A program made the position numbers and the translations under genes. From a bacterium (GTDB lineage Bacteria; RBG-13-66-14): 12,580 nt of DNA. The notes under the pieces are model-generated. The model was given only the letters and a program-made list of their open reading frames with translations. It was not told where the DNA came from and did no database searches. The DNA lies in NCBI GenBank assembly GCA_026398675.1, contig JAPLSK010000186.1:1-12580 (forward strand), given 5' to 3'. Below are positions 1-6,219 of this stretch, in pieces. Position 1 is the stretch's first letter; each line of letters opens with the position of its first letter.

Positions 1-222
1 GAGGGCGGTGATGCCGTCGCCGGAGCCGGTGCCGGAGACCTCGAGGTCGGCCGCCTCGTACACCTCGGCAACGGCCTGCATGATGGGGGTCACGGTGGTG
101 GAGCCGTTCACGCTCAGGATGTCTACCTCCGACGGCTCACCGTTCCCCTCCCCGCCGCAGCCGGTGAGGGCCCCCGCGATAATGAGGGTCAGAGCGATGA
201 GAATTGTGCTATATTTACGCAC
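1..222 (-). CDS. PstS-like phosphate ABC transporter substrate-binding lipoprotein (5' part only)
   Basis: Only the first 74 codons are present; the gene leaves the window at position 1. The start is GTG at 222-220, preceded by a near-perfect ribosome site (AAGGAGG at 228-234) five bases upstream. The product begins with a charged RKY, a hydrophobic stretch and the lipobox LTGC with Cys22, so it should be an exported lipoprotein. After a short linker comes VNGSTTVTPIMQAVAEVYEA, followed by VSGTGSGDGITAL. This matches the N-terminal phosphate-contact loops of PstS-type periplasmic binding proteins (GSTTV..P and the GSGxGI loop). The family binds phosphate and delivers it to the PstCAB permease. 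Related type-2 binding proteins for other oxyanions share this N-terminus, so phosphate is likely but not proven. No pst neighbours lie inside the window. The family is fairly certain; the substrate is inferred. Confidence 0.85.
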   Translation of the reverse strand, partial: MRKYSTILIALTLIIAGALTGCGGEGNGEPSEVDILSVNGSTTVTPIMQAVAEVYEAADLEVSGTGSGDGITAL

Positions 223-363
223 GCAAGCCTCCTTGTAGTGTTCTTTCTGGTGATGACTAGGGAACTTACGGGGGGTTGTGCATTCAGGTGGCGGCCTGGA
301 TGCCCTCTTTTTATGGCGCCCACGGGGTGCGTAGTCTAGACGGATGTCTCCCGGGCGCTTCCT

Positions 364-385
364 CGGTTGACCGGCGGATCAACCG
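364..385. repeat. Inverted repeat upstream of the PstS-like gene
   Basis: CGGTTGA at 364-370 and TCAACCG at 379-385 are perfect 7-bp arms around an 8-base centre. It lies just beyond the minus-strand terminator at 394-425 and about 140 bases upstream of the PstS-like GTG. It could be an operator for that gene or just a hairpin; nothing further in the sequence decides. I see no clear -35/-10 pair for the PstS-like gene in 223-390. Confidence 0.3.
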
Positions 386-393
386 AACACTTT

Positions 394-425
394 AAAAAAG
401 GGAACACCGAATAAATGGTGTCCCC
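394..425 (-). terminator. Intrinsic terminator after the 61-codon minus-strand ORF
   Basis: Read on the minus strand, GGGGACACC (425-417) pairs with GGTGTTCCC (408-400) across an 8-base loop. There is one G-U pair and no mismatch, and six T residues follow (399-394). On the plus strand the same stem has an A-C mismatch, so the terminator acts on minus-strand transcripts. It lies five bases beyond the stop codon at 431-433. Confidence 0.8.
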
Positions 426-430
426 TTCTT

Positions 431-616
431 TCAACACGGTTTCACGTAAAGAGAGCCTCCACCGCCGTCGTAGTGGAAGCCGAGCATGTCGTGGATCAGC
501 TTCTGGTGGCGGCAGGCGACGAGGATGGATCGGATGACGAGCCGCCTGGAGCTGACCCGACCGGGTTTATTGTAGGTGAATTCGCCGTGGTGCGCGTTTA
601 TCGGGCTCGAATGCAT
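431..616 (-). CDS. Small basic protein of unknown function (61 aa)
   Basis: I do not recognise this 61-residue product. It starts MHSSPINAHH, has a basic middle (VSSRRLVIRSILVACRHQK) and ends in a glycine-rich GGGG stretch and KPC. It has no signal peptide and no transmembrane segment. It contains five histidines and two cysteines, but no recognisable zinc-finger spacing. Coding is supported by context rather than homology. A sigma70-like promoter lies about 60 bases upstream (674-703) and an intrinsic terminator begins just after the stop. Against coding, the start ATG has only AAAAAACG before it, which is a poor ribosome site. A short frame-shifted MVRKQNK reading lies upstream. The transcript could therefore be a small RNA or a decayed gene. 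Confidence 0.4.
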   Translation of the reverse strand: MHSSPINAHHGEFTYNKPGRVSSRRLVIRSILVACRHQKLIHDMLGFHYDGGGGSLYVKPC

Positions 617-673
617 CGTTTTTTCGTCGTCCGGCTTTACTTATTTTGCTTGCGAACCATTCTTTCCATTTTC

Positions 674-703
674 ACATTAGCATATTTAATTTTGTCAAGT
701 CAA
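674..703 (-). promoter_or_regulatory. Sigma70-like promoter reading leftward
   Basis: On the minus strand there is TTGACT (703-698), an 18-base spacer and TAATGT (679-674), with TG at the extended -10 position. A second TTGACA overlaps at 698-693. The surrounding 650-745 is strikingly AT-rich for this window. The expected transcript runs from about 668 to the terminator near 394, roughly 275 bases. Confidence 0.6.
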
Positions 704-792
704 TCTTTTTTTCGTCCGGCATCCACCTTGTTATATTTCAAGAAAATAGCCCCCGCCCGCCCATGCCTCCGAACACACTTTTCCTGAAGCGC

Positions 793-823
793 AAGGCGGG
801 CGGCTCCCGCGCGGCCCCGCCTT
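793..823. repeat. GC-rich inverted repeat in the intergenic stretch 704-865
   Basis: AAGGCGGG (793-800) and CCCGCCTT (816-823) are perfect 8-bp arms separated by 15 bases. No T-tract follows on either strand, so this is not an obvious terminator. Apart from this hairpin I see no gene or motif in 704-865. The open frames crossing it in both directions lack start sites and family features. Confidence 0.4.
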
Positions 824-865
824 CGGTCGGACGGGGCGAAAACCGCGCCGCCCCGGCATCCCCAC

Positions 866-894
866 TTGACGGAATGTGATAATTCGGACTATTA
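866..894 (+). promoter_or_regulatory. Sigma70-like promoter for the secreted protein at 972
   Basis: TTGACG at 866-871, a 17-base spacer, then CTATTA at 889-894 (TATTAG with an 18-base spacer). It lies about 80 bases upstream of the start codon at 972. Confidence 0.55.
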
Positions 895-971
895 GAAGCG
901 CAGACACATCGGGGGGAACTATCCGACGGTTCTCGGGGTAAGAAGAGGCGGACAGAGGGGAGGTCGCGACC

Positions 972-1376
972 ATGTCGAAAAGAGCACTTTTGACCGTGAC
1001 GGCGCTTCTCTTCGCGCTCCCGCCCGTGTGGGCGGCCGACGAATGGGCGGGGGCCGACCTGGTGCTCAAGGTGGACACCGAGTACGCCTTCAGCCACGAC
1101 TGGGGCCACATCCTGCGCTGCCGGGTGCGGGACGTGCTGAAGGGCGACTTCGCGGCTAAGGAAATCGCCCTCAACGTCTGGTTCTCCTTCGACGATTTCT
1201 ACCCCTTCGCCCGGCACAGAGGGATAATCCTCGGCTTCGTCTTCTACGGCGCGGAGAACCCCTACGGCGGCTTCAAGGACTCCGACGGGAACTGGTGGCA
1301 ACTGGTTAGCATCGGTTCAGGCGAGGAGGAGCCGCTGGTCGGTGGCGAGGAAAATCCGACCGAAAGCGACGATTAG
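972..1376 (+). CDS. Small secreted protein of unknown function (134 aa)
   Basis: The ATG at 972 is preceded by AGGGGAGG with eight bases of spacing and by a promoter at 866-894. The product begins with a textbook signal peptide: MSKR, a hydrophobic core and VWA as the likely cleavage site near residue 21. The mature part is about 113 residues, aromatic and acidic. It contains ILRCRVRDVLKGDF, a pattern like the short beta-rich domains in which a secreted protein describes induced or inhibited flow. The tail is strongly acidic (EEEPLVGGEENPTESDD) and probably disordered. It has one cysteine (in ILRCRV) and no lipobox. It looks like a stand-alone gene. I do not recognise a family and assign no function; that it is exported is well supported. 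Confidence 0.75.
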   Translation: MSKRALLTVTALLFALPPVWAADEWAGADLVLKVDTEYAFSHDWGHILRCRVRDVLKGDFAAKEIALNVWFSFDDFYPFARHRGIILGFVFYGAENPYGGFKDSDGNWWQLVSIGSGEEEPLVGGEENPTESDD

Positions 1377-1417
1377 GAAAACGACCCGCGCGCCGTCGCC
1401 GTGATACCACCCGCCTC

Positions 1418-1457
1418 TGGTACAATCGCCGCCGGGGCGGATTTTTTCTCGTATAAT
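1418..1457 (+). promoter_or_regulatory. Probable promoter elements upstream of the GAF-domain gene
   Basis: A perfect -10 hexamer TATAAT lies at 1452-1457, and an extended -10 (TGG followed by TACAAT) at 1418-1426. Neither has a convincing -35 at 16-18 bases. Between them CCGCC and GGCGG with a T-run (1440-1447) could form a small terminator for the preceding gene. The assignment is tentative. Confidence 0.4.
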
Positions 1458-1498
1458 GGGCCGGGCTGTTCCGGTGGAAAATAAAAAAAAGGGGTGGG

Positions 1499-1966
1499 AT
1501 GGACTGGAACCCTGGCACGCTCATCGGAGAGGTCCAACGCATCGTGCGGGGGCCGGGCGCGGATACCGAAAAGCTGCAGCGCGTCTGCGACCTCCTGGCC
1601 GAGCGGGTCCCGCACTACGACTGGGTGGGCTTCTACCTCGTCAATCCCGACAACGACCGGGAGCTGGTGCTGGGACCCTACACCGGGGCGGCGACGGAGC
1701 AAACGCGGATTCCCTTCGGCAGGGGCGTCTGCGGGCGGGCCGCCGATGAACGCCGGACCGTCGTCGTCGGCGACGTGACCCGGGAGGATAATTACCTCGC
1801 CTGCAGCGCGGCGACGAAGGCCGAGATAGTGACCCCCGTCTTCCACTCCGGCGTCATGGTGGGCCAGATAGACATAGACTCCCACACCACCGACCCCTTC
1901 ACCCCCCGGGACCGGGAGCTGCTCGACGCCATCCGGCCCCTGGTCGCCCCCCTGCTGCATCCGTAG
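1499..1966 (+). CDS. GAF-domain protein, free methionine-(R)-sulfoxide reductase family
   Basis: This 155-residue single GAF domain belongs to the YebR/fRMsr family, which reduces free methionine-R-sulfoxide in the cytoplasm with thioredoxin as the usual donor. Visible family motifs in order are HYDWVGFYLV (39-48), LVLGPYTG (56-63), IPFGRGVCGRAA (71-82), DNYLACS (97-103), EIVTPVF (109-115) and GQIDIDSH (122-129). In E. coli the cysteines are 84, 94 and 118, the last catalytic. Here Cys78 and Cys102 keep the 24-residue spacing of 94 and 118, but the position of Cys84 is Gln68. This is the two-cysteine subgroup, and its activity may differ or it may only bind a ligand. The ATG is preceded by AAGGGGTGGG. 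The gene is monocistronic, with a terminator at 2018-2042. The family call is firm; the reductase activity is inferred. Confidence 0.85.
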   Translation: MDWNPGTLIGEVQRIVRGPGADTEKLQRVCDLLAERVPHYDWVGFYLVNPDNDRELVLGPYTGAATEQTRIPFGRGVCGRAADERRTVVVGDVTREDNYLACSAATKAEIVTPVFHSGVMVGQIDIDSHTTDPFTPRDRELLDAIRPLVAPLLHP

Positions 1967-2017
1967 ACTTACACAACCCTGCGCGGAGCCCCCCTTTCGT
2001 GATGCATGAAAGAACCG

Positions 2018-2042
2018 GCGGACCCATCGGTCCGCTTTTTTT
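2018..2042 (+). terminator. Intrinsic terminator after the GAF-domain gene
   Basis: GCGGACC and GGTCCGC form a perfect 7-bp stem with loop CATC, followed by seven T residues (2036-2042). It lies about 50 bases past the stop codon. Confidence 0.9.
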
Positions 2043-2165
2043 ATCCCGACCGAGGGCGATAGAGCCGGATCGCTCTGGCCGCGGGCGACCATTTTGCTGC
2101 GTCAGAACGCTAGGGTTTCCGCCCCGCGAGCGGGCGCGCACCCGGCTGACGGCGGAGAGTCAATT

Positions 2166-2195
2166 TTGCAACTTAAGCAATTACAAGAGGATACG
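2166..2195 (+). promoter_or_regulatory. Weak promoter candidate in the gap 2043-2286
   Basis: TTGCAA (2166-2171), an 18-base spacer and GATACG (2190-2195) lie in a locally AT-rich patch. They are the best -35/-10 pair I can find before the propeller gene at 2287. The match is mediocre. A second AT-rich patch near 2240-2260 could serve instead. The rest of the gap shows no gene. Confidence 0.25.
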
Positions 2196-2286
2196 ATGTC
2201 GAGCCTCCCCGCGGGCCGATGACCATAGACCCGGAACGGTATTTGCTTTTAACTAATAGACGCCATAGCAGGCCCCGGAGAGGGAC

Positions 2287-3432
2287 ATGAGGGTTTCCAG
2301 CGGCGCGCCGATCATCATCGCCTTAATCGCGTCCGTCCTGGCCGACCGGGGCTTCCCGGATTCGGGGTGCTCCATCACGGAGAATTTCGACGGGGCGCGG
2401 TCCATCGCGGCCGCCGACATGGACGCGGACGGCGACCTGGACATCCTCGGCGCCGCCCGGTACGCGGGAGACCTCTTCTGGTGGGAGAACGCCGCCGGAA
2501 CGGGCGCCCGGTGGCTCTCCCACGTGGTGGAGGACGACTTCCCCGGCGCGATGGCGATAAACACCGCCGACCTGGACTCCGACGGCGACCCCGACATCCT
2601 CGGCGCCTCCTGGGACTCCAGCACGATCGCGTATTGGATAAACGACGGCTCCGGCACGCGGTGGACCCGTCACATCCTGGACAACGATCTGAAGGGCGCC
2701 ACCGCCGTTTGCGCCGCCGACCTGGATTCCGACGGCGACCTCGACGTACTCGGCGTCGGCCACCTGATAGACGAGATTGTCTGGTGGGAAAACCTGGACG
2801 GCCGCGCCTCGGACTGGGCGGAGCACAAGGTGACCTACTACTGCGAGGGGATCGGCTCGATTCAGACGGCCGACCTGGACTCCGACGGTGACCCGGACAT
2901 CCTCACCGCGTCCTCCACCGCTTGCGGAATCGTATGGTGGGAGAACATCAACGGGGGTTCGGAGTGGACGGGCCATAAATTGGACGATACCCTGGGTGAG
3001 GCGCTCTGCGCCTTCGCCGCCGACCTGGACTCCGACGGCGATATGGATATAGTGGGCGCCGGGGCGGGCGACGACCGGCTGTCCTGGTGGGAAAACGCCG
3101 ACGGCTCCGGGACGAGCTGGATCCGGCGCGCCGTCGAGAAAAATCTGGCCGTCTGCGCCGTCCATGCCGCCGACCTCGACGCCGACGGGGACGCAGACAT
3201 CATCGGGGCCTCGGCCACGGGCGACACCGTGCGGTGGTGGGAAAACGTGGACGGCCGCGGGACGAGCTGGTACTCGCACACCGTGGATACGGAGTTCGGC
3301 GGGGCCTACGCGGTGAACGCCGCCGACCTGGACGGCGACGGGATGGAAGACATCGTCGCCGCCGCCCTGACCGACGACCGCATCCAATGGTGGAAAGCAA
3401 GCGCCGTGTCCCTGGTGTCCAATACAAGGTGA
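2287..3432 (+). CDS. Secreted seven-repeat VCBS/FG-GAP beta-propeller protein
   Basis: This is a 381-residue exported protein. A short hydrophobic signal (PIIIALIASVLA) precedes a likely cleavage near residue 19. The rest is seven repeats, each with the calcium-loop pattern DxDxDGxxD beginning at residues 44, 95, 145, 196, 246, 297 and 347, so the spacing alternates 51 and 50. Each repeat also has ILGA- and WWEN-type strands. VCBS/FG-GAP repeats of this kind fold into a seven-bladed propeller like integrin alpha; they bind Ca2+ and usually mediate adhesion or ligand binding outside the cell. The repeats are close copies of one another and fill almost the whole protein. The chain stops at SLVSNTR, with no sorting tail, anchor or enzymatic domain. 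The start has GGAGAGGG six to nine bases before it. A strong terminator at 3502-3528 closes the unit. The fold is confident; the ligand is unknown. Confidence 0.85.
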   Translation: MRVSSGAPIIIALIASVLADRGFPDSGCSITENFDGARSIAAADMDADGDLDILGAARYAGDLFWWENAAGTGARWLSHVVEDDFPGAMAINTADLDSDGDPDILGASWDSSTIAYWINDGSGTRWTRHILDNDLKGATAVCAADLDSDGDLDVLGVGHLIDEIVWWENLDGRASDWAEHKVTYYCEGIGSIQTADLDSDGDPDILTASSTACGIVWWENINGGSEWTGHKLDDTLGEALCAFAADLDSDGDMDIVGAGAGDDRLSWWENADGSGTSWIRRAVEKNLAVCAVHAADLDADGDADIIGASATGDTVRWWENVDGRGTSWYSHTVDTEFGGAYAVNAADLDGDGMEDIVAAALTDDRIQWWKASAVSLVSNTR

Positions 3433-3501
3433 AGGTAGCCGCCGGTCCGTATATACGCAACGACGGATGACGCACCTCGAAGCGGTCGGCGAGCTACGGT
3501 T

Positions 3502-3528
3502 GGCGGGTTCTCGGAGCCCGCCTTTTTT
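3502..3528 (+). terminator. Intrinsic terminator after the propeller gene
   Basis: GGCGGGTTC (3502-3510) pairs with GAGCCCGCC (3514-3522) through nine pairs, including one G-U, with a three-base loop. Six T residues follow (3523-3528). Confidence 0.85.
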
Positions 3529-3592
3529 CGTTGGTTCAACCGAGCCCGACACCGTCCTCTTCTCTGCTCATCCATCGCCCCAATCCGACCGC

Positions 3593-3646
3593 CCCGCCAT
3601 CAAAGCCTCCCGCCTGGACCCCATAGACGCCCTGCGGTACGAGTAG
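3593..3646 (+). pseudogene. Remnant of a MacB/FtsX-type ABC transporter permease C-terminus
   Basis: The frame ending at TAG 3644-3646 reads PAIKASRLDPIDALRYE. This matches the very characteristic C-terminal end of MacB/FtsX-family permeases (P-A-x-x-A-x-x-L-D-P-x-E-A-L-R-Y-E). Upstream in the same frame (PSPQSDR and beyond) nothing resembles the last transmembrane helix or the GxYPA turn, and a terminator lies only about 65 bases away. Only some 17 codons of the gene therefore survive, apparently cut off by a rearrangement that placed the propeller gene upstream. The retained weak hairpin at 3656-3677 may be its original terminator. The motif match is short but specific. Confidence 0.5.
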
Positions 3647-3655
3647 ATATCGAAA

Positions 3656-3677
3656 GCAGGCCGGGCCCTGCGTTTTT
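3656..3677 (+). terminator. Weak intrinsic terminator after the permease remnant
   Basis: GCAGG (3656-3660) and CCTGC (3667-3671) form a 5-bp stem with a six-base loop, followed by G and five T residues. It lies ten bases after the remnant's stop codon. Confidence 0.45.
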
Positions 3678-3708
3678 CAGAAGTAGCCTTTTTTATTATC
3701 CCGACGCC

Positions 3709-3737
3709 TTGACACTCGGTTATTTTCGGACTAAATT
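3709..3737 (+). promoter_or_regulatory. Strong sigma70-like promoter for the sorting-domain protein
   Basis: Consensus -35 TTGACA at 3709-3714, a 17-base spacer and TAAATT at 3732-3737. Transcription should begin near 3744. This rules out translation starts upstream of that point and leaves a very short leader carrying AAGGAAG at 3747-3753. Confidence 0.75.
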
Positions 3738-3759
3738 AGCTATGTCAAGGAAGAATAAG

Positions 3760-5991
3760 ATGGGTGGTGGAGTCATGAAAGCGCTTTGCTCAACGGTAAT
3801 CCTACTTGTCTTGGCGTCTGTCTCCTCGGCCGGTGAGTGGCATATTGAAGATGTGGACCTCAGTCTGCCGGATAACTATAGCGATACCTCAATTAGGTTA
3901 GACAGCGCCGATATACCTTACGTAGCCTATTTTAACGATTTTAACGAGGATAGATTACTACTCGCCAACAGAGAAGGAGGCACTTGGAGCATAGAAACCG
4001 TAGACGAAGAGGGACCGTTTATGTTCTATGTATCTCTTGAGCTGGATAGCCTTGACAGACCCTGCATTGCGTACTACCAGGATTACCCGGAAAGCAACCT
4101 GAAGTACGCCCGCTGGACGGGAACCGAGTGGATTATTGAGACGGTGGACAGTGAAGGATACGTCGGCGTTTACTGCTCCCTTGCCCTAGACTCGTCTGAC
4201 CGTCCCTGCATAGCCTATGCAGACGCACATGATGGAGATTCCAGCGATTTGAAGTACGCCCGCTGGGACGGCGACGAGTGGCTATACGAGTACGTTGACA
4301 CCGGAGGCGATACCTGTGTTTACATTTCTCTGGCTCTGGATTCATACGACCGTCCCCACATCTCCTATCAGAAAAAAGATGACGTAGATGACCTCCGGTA
4401 CGCCCACTGGGACGGTTCACGTTGGCTTGTCGAGACAGTGGACGCAGCAGAGGGCAACGCGGGAGCCTTTTCTTCCATCGCCGTGGATTCTCAAGATAGG
4501 CCTCATATAGCCTATAAATACGCAAATTTCGCAAAATACGCCTATAAAGACGGTTCTGGATGGCATATCATCACGGTGGACGCCGAAGAGGGTATCAGGT
4601 CTATGGGTTTCACTTCGATTGCGCTGGATTCTACGGACCTGCCCTATATCTTGGATTATCAAAGGGCTGAAATTTTCGAGTCACCTCGTTGCTCCCACTG
4701 GGACGGGGAGCGGTGGCGGTCAGAATACGCCGACCCCTATAATATCAGTTTTCGCAGCTCCATCGGGGTTGATTCGCACGACCAACCTCACATAAGCTAC
4801 ATCGGCCGTGGTGCAGGTAGAAGTGGTATCGGCATTAAATACGCCTGGTGTGAAATCTTCTTCCATCTCTTGAGCCCCGGCCGGGGGAAGGTCGTCACCA
4901 CGCTCACCCCCACGCTGGACTGGACCGACGACGACAACCCCGACCTGGCGAGCTACACCCTGTGGTGGGGGACCGATCCGGACTTCGTAACCTACAACGA
5001 GGTCACGGATATAGGCGAATCGGAGTATACGATACCAAGCGGCATCGAGGACGGGGAACGCATCTACTGGCGCGTGAAGTCGCTGGATGACCAGGGTGGG
5101 GAATACTGGGCCGAGGAGATAGACTGGTACTTCGACGTGGACCTGTCTTTAACCCCCGTCTATCACCTGCTGAGCCCCGAGAAGGGCGAAGTAGTATATG
5201 CATTCCCCTTTACGTTTGACTGGGAGGACCACGATCTTGAAGGTCTCGAAAGTTACACGCTGTGGTGGGGGACCGATCCCGACTTCGAGACCTATAACGA
5301 AGTCACGGATATTGTCGAGTCGGAGTATACGTTATCGGGCGGCATCGAGGACGGGGCGCGGGTTTACTGGCGGGTGAAATCGCTGGATGACGAGGGTGGG
5401 GAGTATTGGGCCGAGGAGCTGGACTGGTACTTCGACGTGGACCTGGGCGGCGGGGTGAACCTCGCCGACTTCGGCGCGGGCGCGACCGACGAGGGCGTGC
5501 TTATCAACTGGCGCCTCTCGGGCGAGGAACCGGCCGGGGTGCGCGTCCTGCGGGGTGAGGGCGAGCCGGAGATCATTTCCGGCGTTCTGCCCGGCGATTC
5601 ATCGAGATACCTCGACCGTGGCGTGGAGCCCGGCGAGAGTTACGCCTACTGGCTGGAGGTTGTCGAGGCCGACGGGTCGGTCTCCCGCTTCGGCCCCACG
5701 GAGGCTATCGCGGTTCCCGAGGAAACGTTTACTCTCGTCCTCTACGCCGCCTATCCGAGCCCCTCGCGGGACGTCGTCAACTTCGTCTACTCCCTGCCCG
5801 TTGACGGCCGCGTCGTCCTAACGGTGTACGACCTCTCGGGTCGGCGCGTGGCGACGCTGGTTGACTCGGAGCTGACCGCGGGCCGCCACGAGGTTGCCTG
5901 GTCCTGCGCCGATGTGCCCAGCGGTGTTTACCTCTACCGCCTGGAAACGAATGCCGGATCGCTGACGCAGCGGCTGGTCGTCAGCCGGTAG
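3760..5991 (+). CDS. Secreted propeller-repeat protein with tandem fibronectin-like domains and C-terminal sorting domain
   Basis: This 743-residue exported protein probably starts at ATG 3760 (AAGGA eight bases upstream). ATG 3775 would give the cleaner signal peptide MKALCSTVILLVLASVSSA. Residues of about 25-365 hold seven repeats of the form SLALDSxDRPHIAY...LKYA..DG.W..E.VD, so a seven-bladed propeller is likely. Residues 368-467 and 468-567 are a 100-residue fibronectin-like module in tandem (SYTLWWGTDPDF, YWRVKSLDD.GGEYWAEE, DWYFDVDL in both). A further beta-rich domain follows. The last 79 residues, from YPSPSRDVVNF to LTQRLVVSR, match the Por-secretion/FlgD-Ig-like tail (VYDLSGRRVATL, GVYLYRL). 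In Bacteroidota such tails direct type IX secretion; here that route is inferred. Enzymatic motifs are absent. The propeller part is much more AT-rich than the 3' half. Confidence 0.85.
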   Translation: MGGGVMKALCSTVILLVLASVSSAGEWHIEDVDLSLPDNYSDTSIRLDSADIPYVAYFNDFNEDRLLLANREGGTWSIETVDEEGPFMFYVSLELDSLDRPCIAYYQDYPESNLKYARWTGTEWIIETVDSEGYVGVYCSLALDSSDRPCIAYADAHDGDSSDLKYARWDGDEWLYEYVDTGGDTCVYISLALDSYDRPHISYQKKDDVDDLRYAHWDGSRWLVETVDAAEGNAGAFSSIAVDSQDRPHIAYKYANFAKYAYKDGSGWHIITVDAEEGIRSMGFTSIALDSTDLPYILDYQRAEIFESPRCSHWDGERWRSEYADPYNISFRSSIGVDSHDQPHISYIGRGAGRSGIGIKYAWCEIFFHLLSPGRGKVVTTLTPTLDWTDDDNPDLASYTLWWGTDPDFVTYNEVTDIGESEYTIPSGIEDGERIYWRVKSLDDQGGEYWAEEIDWYFDVDLSLTPVYHLLSPEKGEVVYAFPFTFDWEDHDLEGLESYTLWWGTDPDFETYNEVTDIVESEYTLSGGIEDGARVYWRVKSLDDEGGEYWAEELDWYFDVDLGGGVNLADFGAGATDEGVLINWRLSGEEPAGVRVLRGEGEPEIISGVLPGDSSRYLDRGVEPGESYAYWLEVVEADGSVSRFGPTEAIAVPEETFTLVLYAAYPSPSRDVVNFVYSLPVDGRVVLTVYDLSGRRVATLVDSELTAGRHEVAWSCADVPSGVYLYRLETNAGSLTQRLVVSR
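4861..5460 (+). repeat. Intragenic tandem duplication of a 300-bp (100-codon) module
   Basis: Unit 1 is 4861-5160 and unit 2 is 5161-5460. Matching landmarks are exactly 300 bases apart, for example TGTGGTGGGG at 4961 and 5261, and GAGCCCCG near 4873 and 5173. The units differ mainly at third codon positions and in the first third. This suggests an old duplication under protein-level constraint, refreshed in the centre and 3' parts. Confidence 0.9.
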
Positions 5992-6219
5992 CGGCCCCCT
6001 TTCCCTGTGGGAGCGGCGCGCCGACGGGATGGGGGTGAGGGCTGCCTTTGAAAAACACGGGCCGACCGCAGAGGGTCGCCCCTACGTCATCGCAAGAAGC
6101 GGAAACGGCGGGGATTCGCCCGGGGCGTAGCTCGCTGCGCTCGGTTAAAATCCCCGTCCTACATTTCGGCGTAAGGCGGGGGCTTAAATAACGGGCGGGT
6201 GTGGACACCCGCCCCTACG
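5992..6219. repeat. Mosaic of short palindromic intergenic repeats between convergent genes
   Basis: Three palindromic units all end in CCTAC on the plus strand. Unit A, 6057-6086: ACGGGC, arms CGACC/GGTCG, CCCCTACG. Unit B, 6109-6162: arms CGGGGATT 6109-6116 and AATCCCCG 6149-6156, with a core of CGAGCGCAGCGAG on the minus strand. Unit C, 6191-6219: perfect 10-bp arms 6193-6202 and 6205-6214, then CCTACG. Units A and C share both ends (ACGGGC...GCCCCTACG) but have different stems. Left of them, 5996-6042 holds a further GC-rich stretch with the 10-bp palindrome CGGCGCGCCG. They resemble the REP-like elements scattered between genes in many metagenome-derived genomes. No protein-coding gene is credible here. 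Confidence 0.7.

Noticed and set aside
637..660. Micro-ORF MVRKQNK at the 5' end of the minus-strand transcript
   Set aside because: Seven codons, out of frame with the 61-codon ORF and without a clear ribosome site; too short to support.
738..1301. Two long minus-strand open frames over the small secreted gene
   Set aside because: Shadows: no ribosome site or recognisable family, while the plus strand has a promoter, ribosome site and signal peptide.
2196..2222. Eight-codon leader ORF (MSSLPAGR) upstream of the propeller gene, with AAGAGG before it
   Set aside because: It overlaps the best -10 candidate, has no regulatory residues and could easily occur by chance.
2323..3552. Long minus-strand open frame opposite the VCBS propeller gene
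   Set aside because: It mirrors the codon pattern of the repeats on the plus strand; the V/G-rich product has no family features and the plus-strand gene is unambiguous.
3709..3759. Upstream starts for the sorting-domain protein
   Set aside because: The TTG at 3709 is part of the -35 box, and the ATG at 3742 lies at or before the expected transcript start with no ribosome site.
5992..6219. CRISPR array in the repeat-rich gap
   Set aside because: The repeats differ in sequence, are palindromic throughout and have no regular spacers; no cas genes are near.
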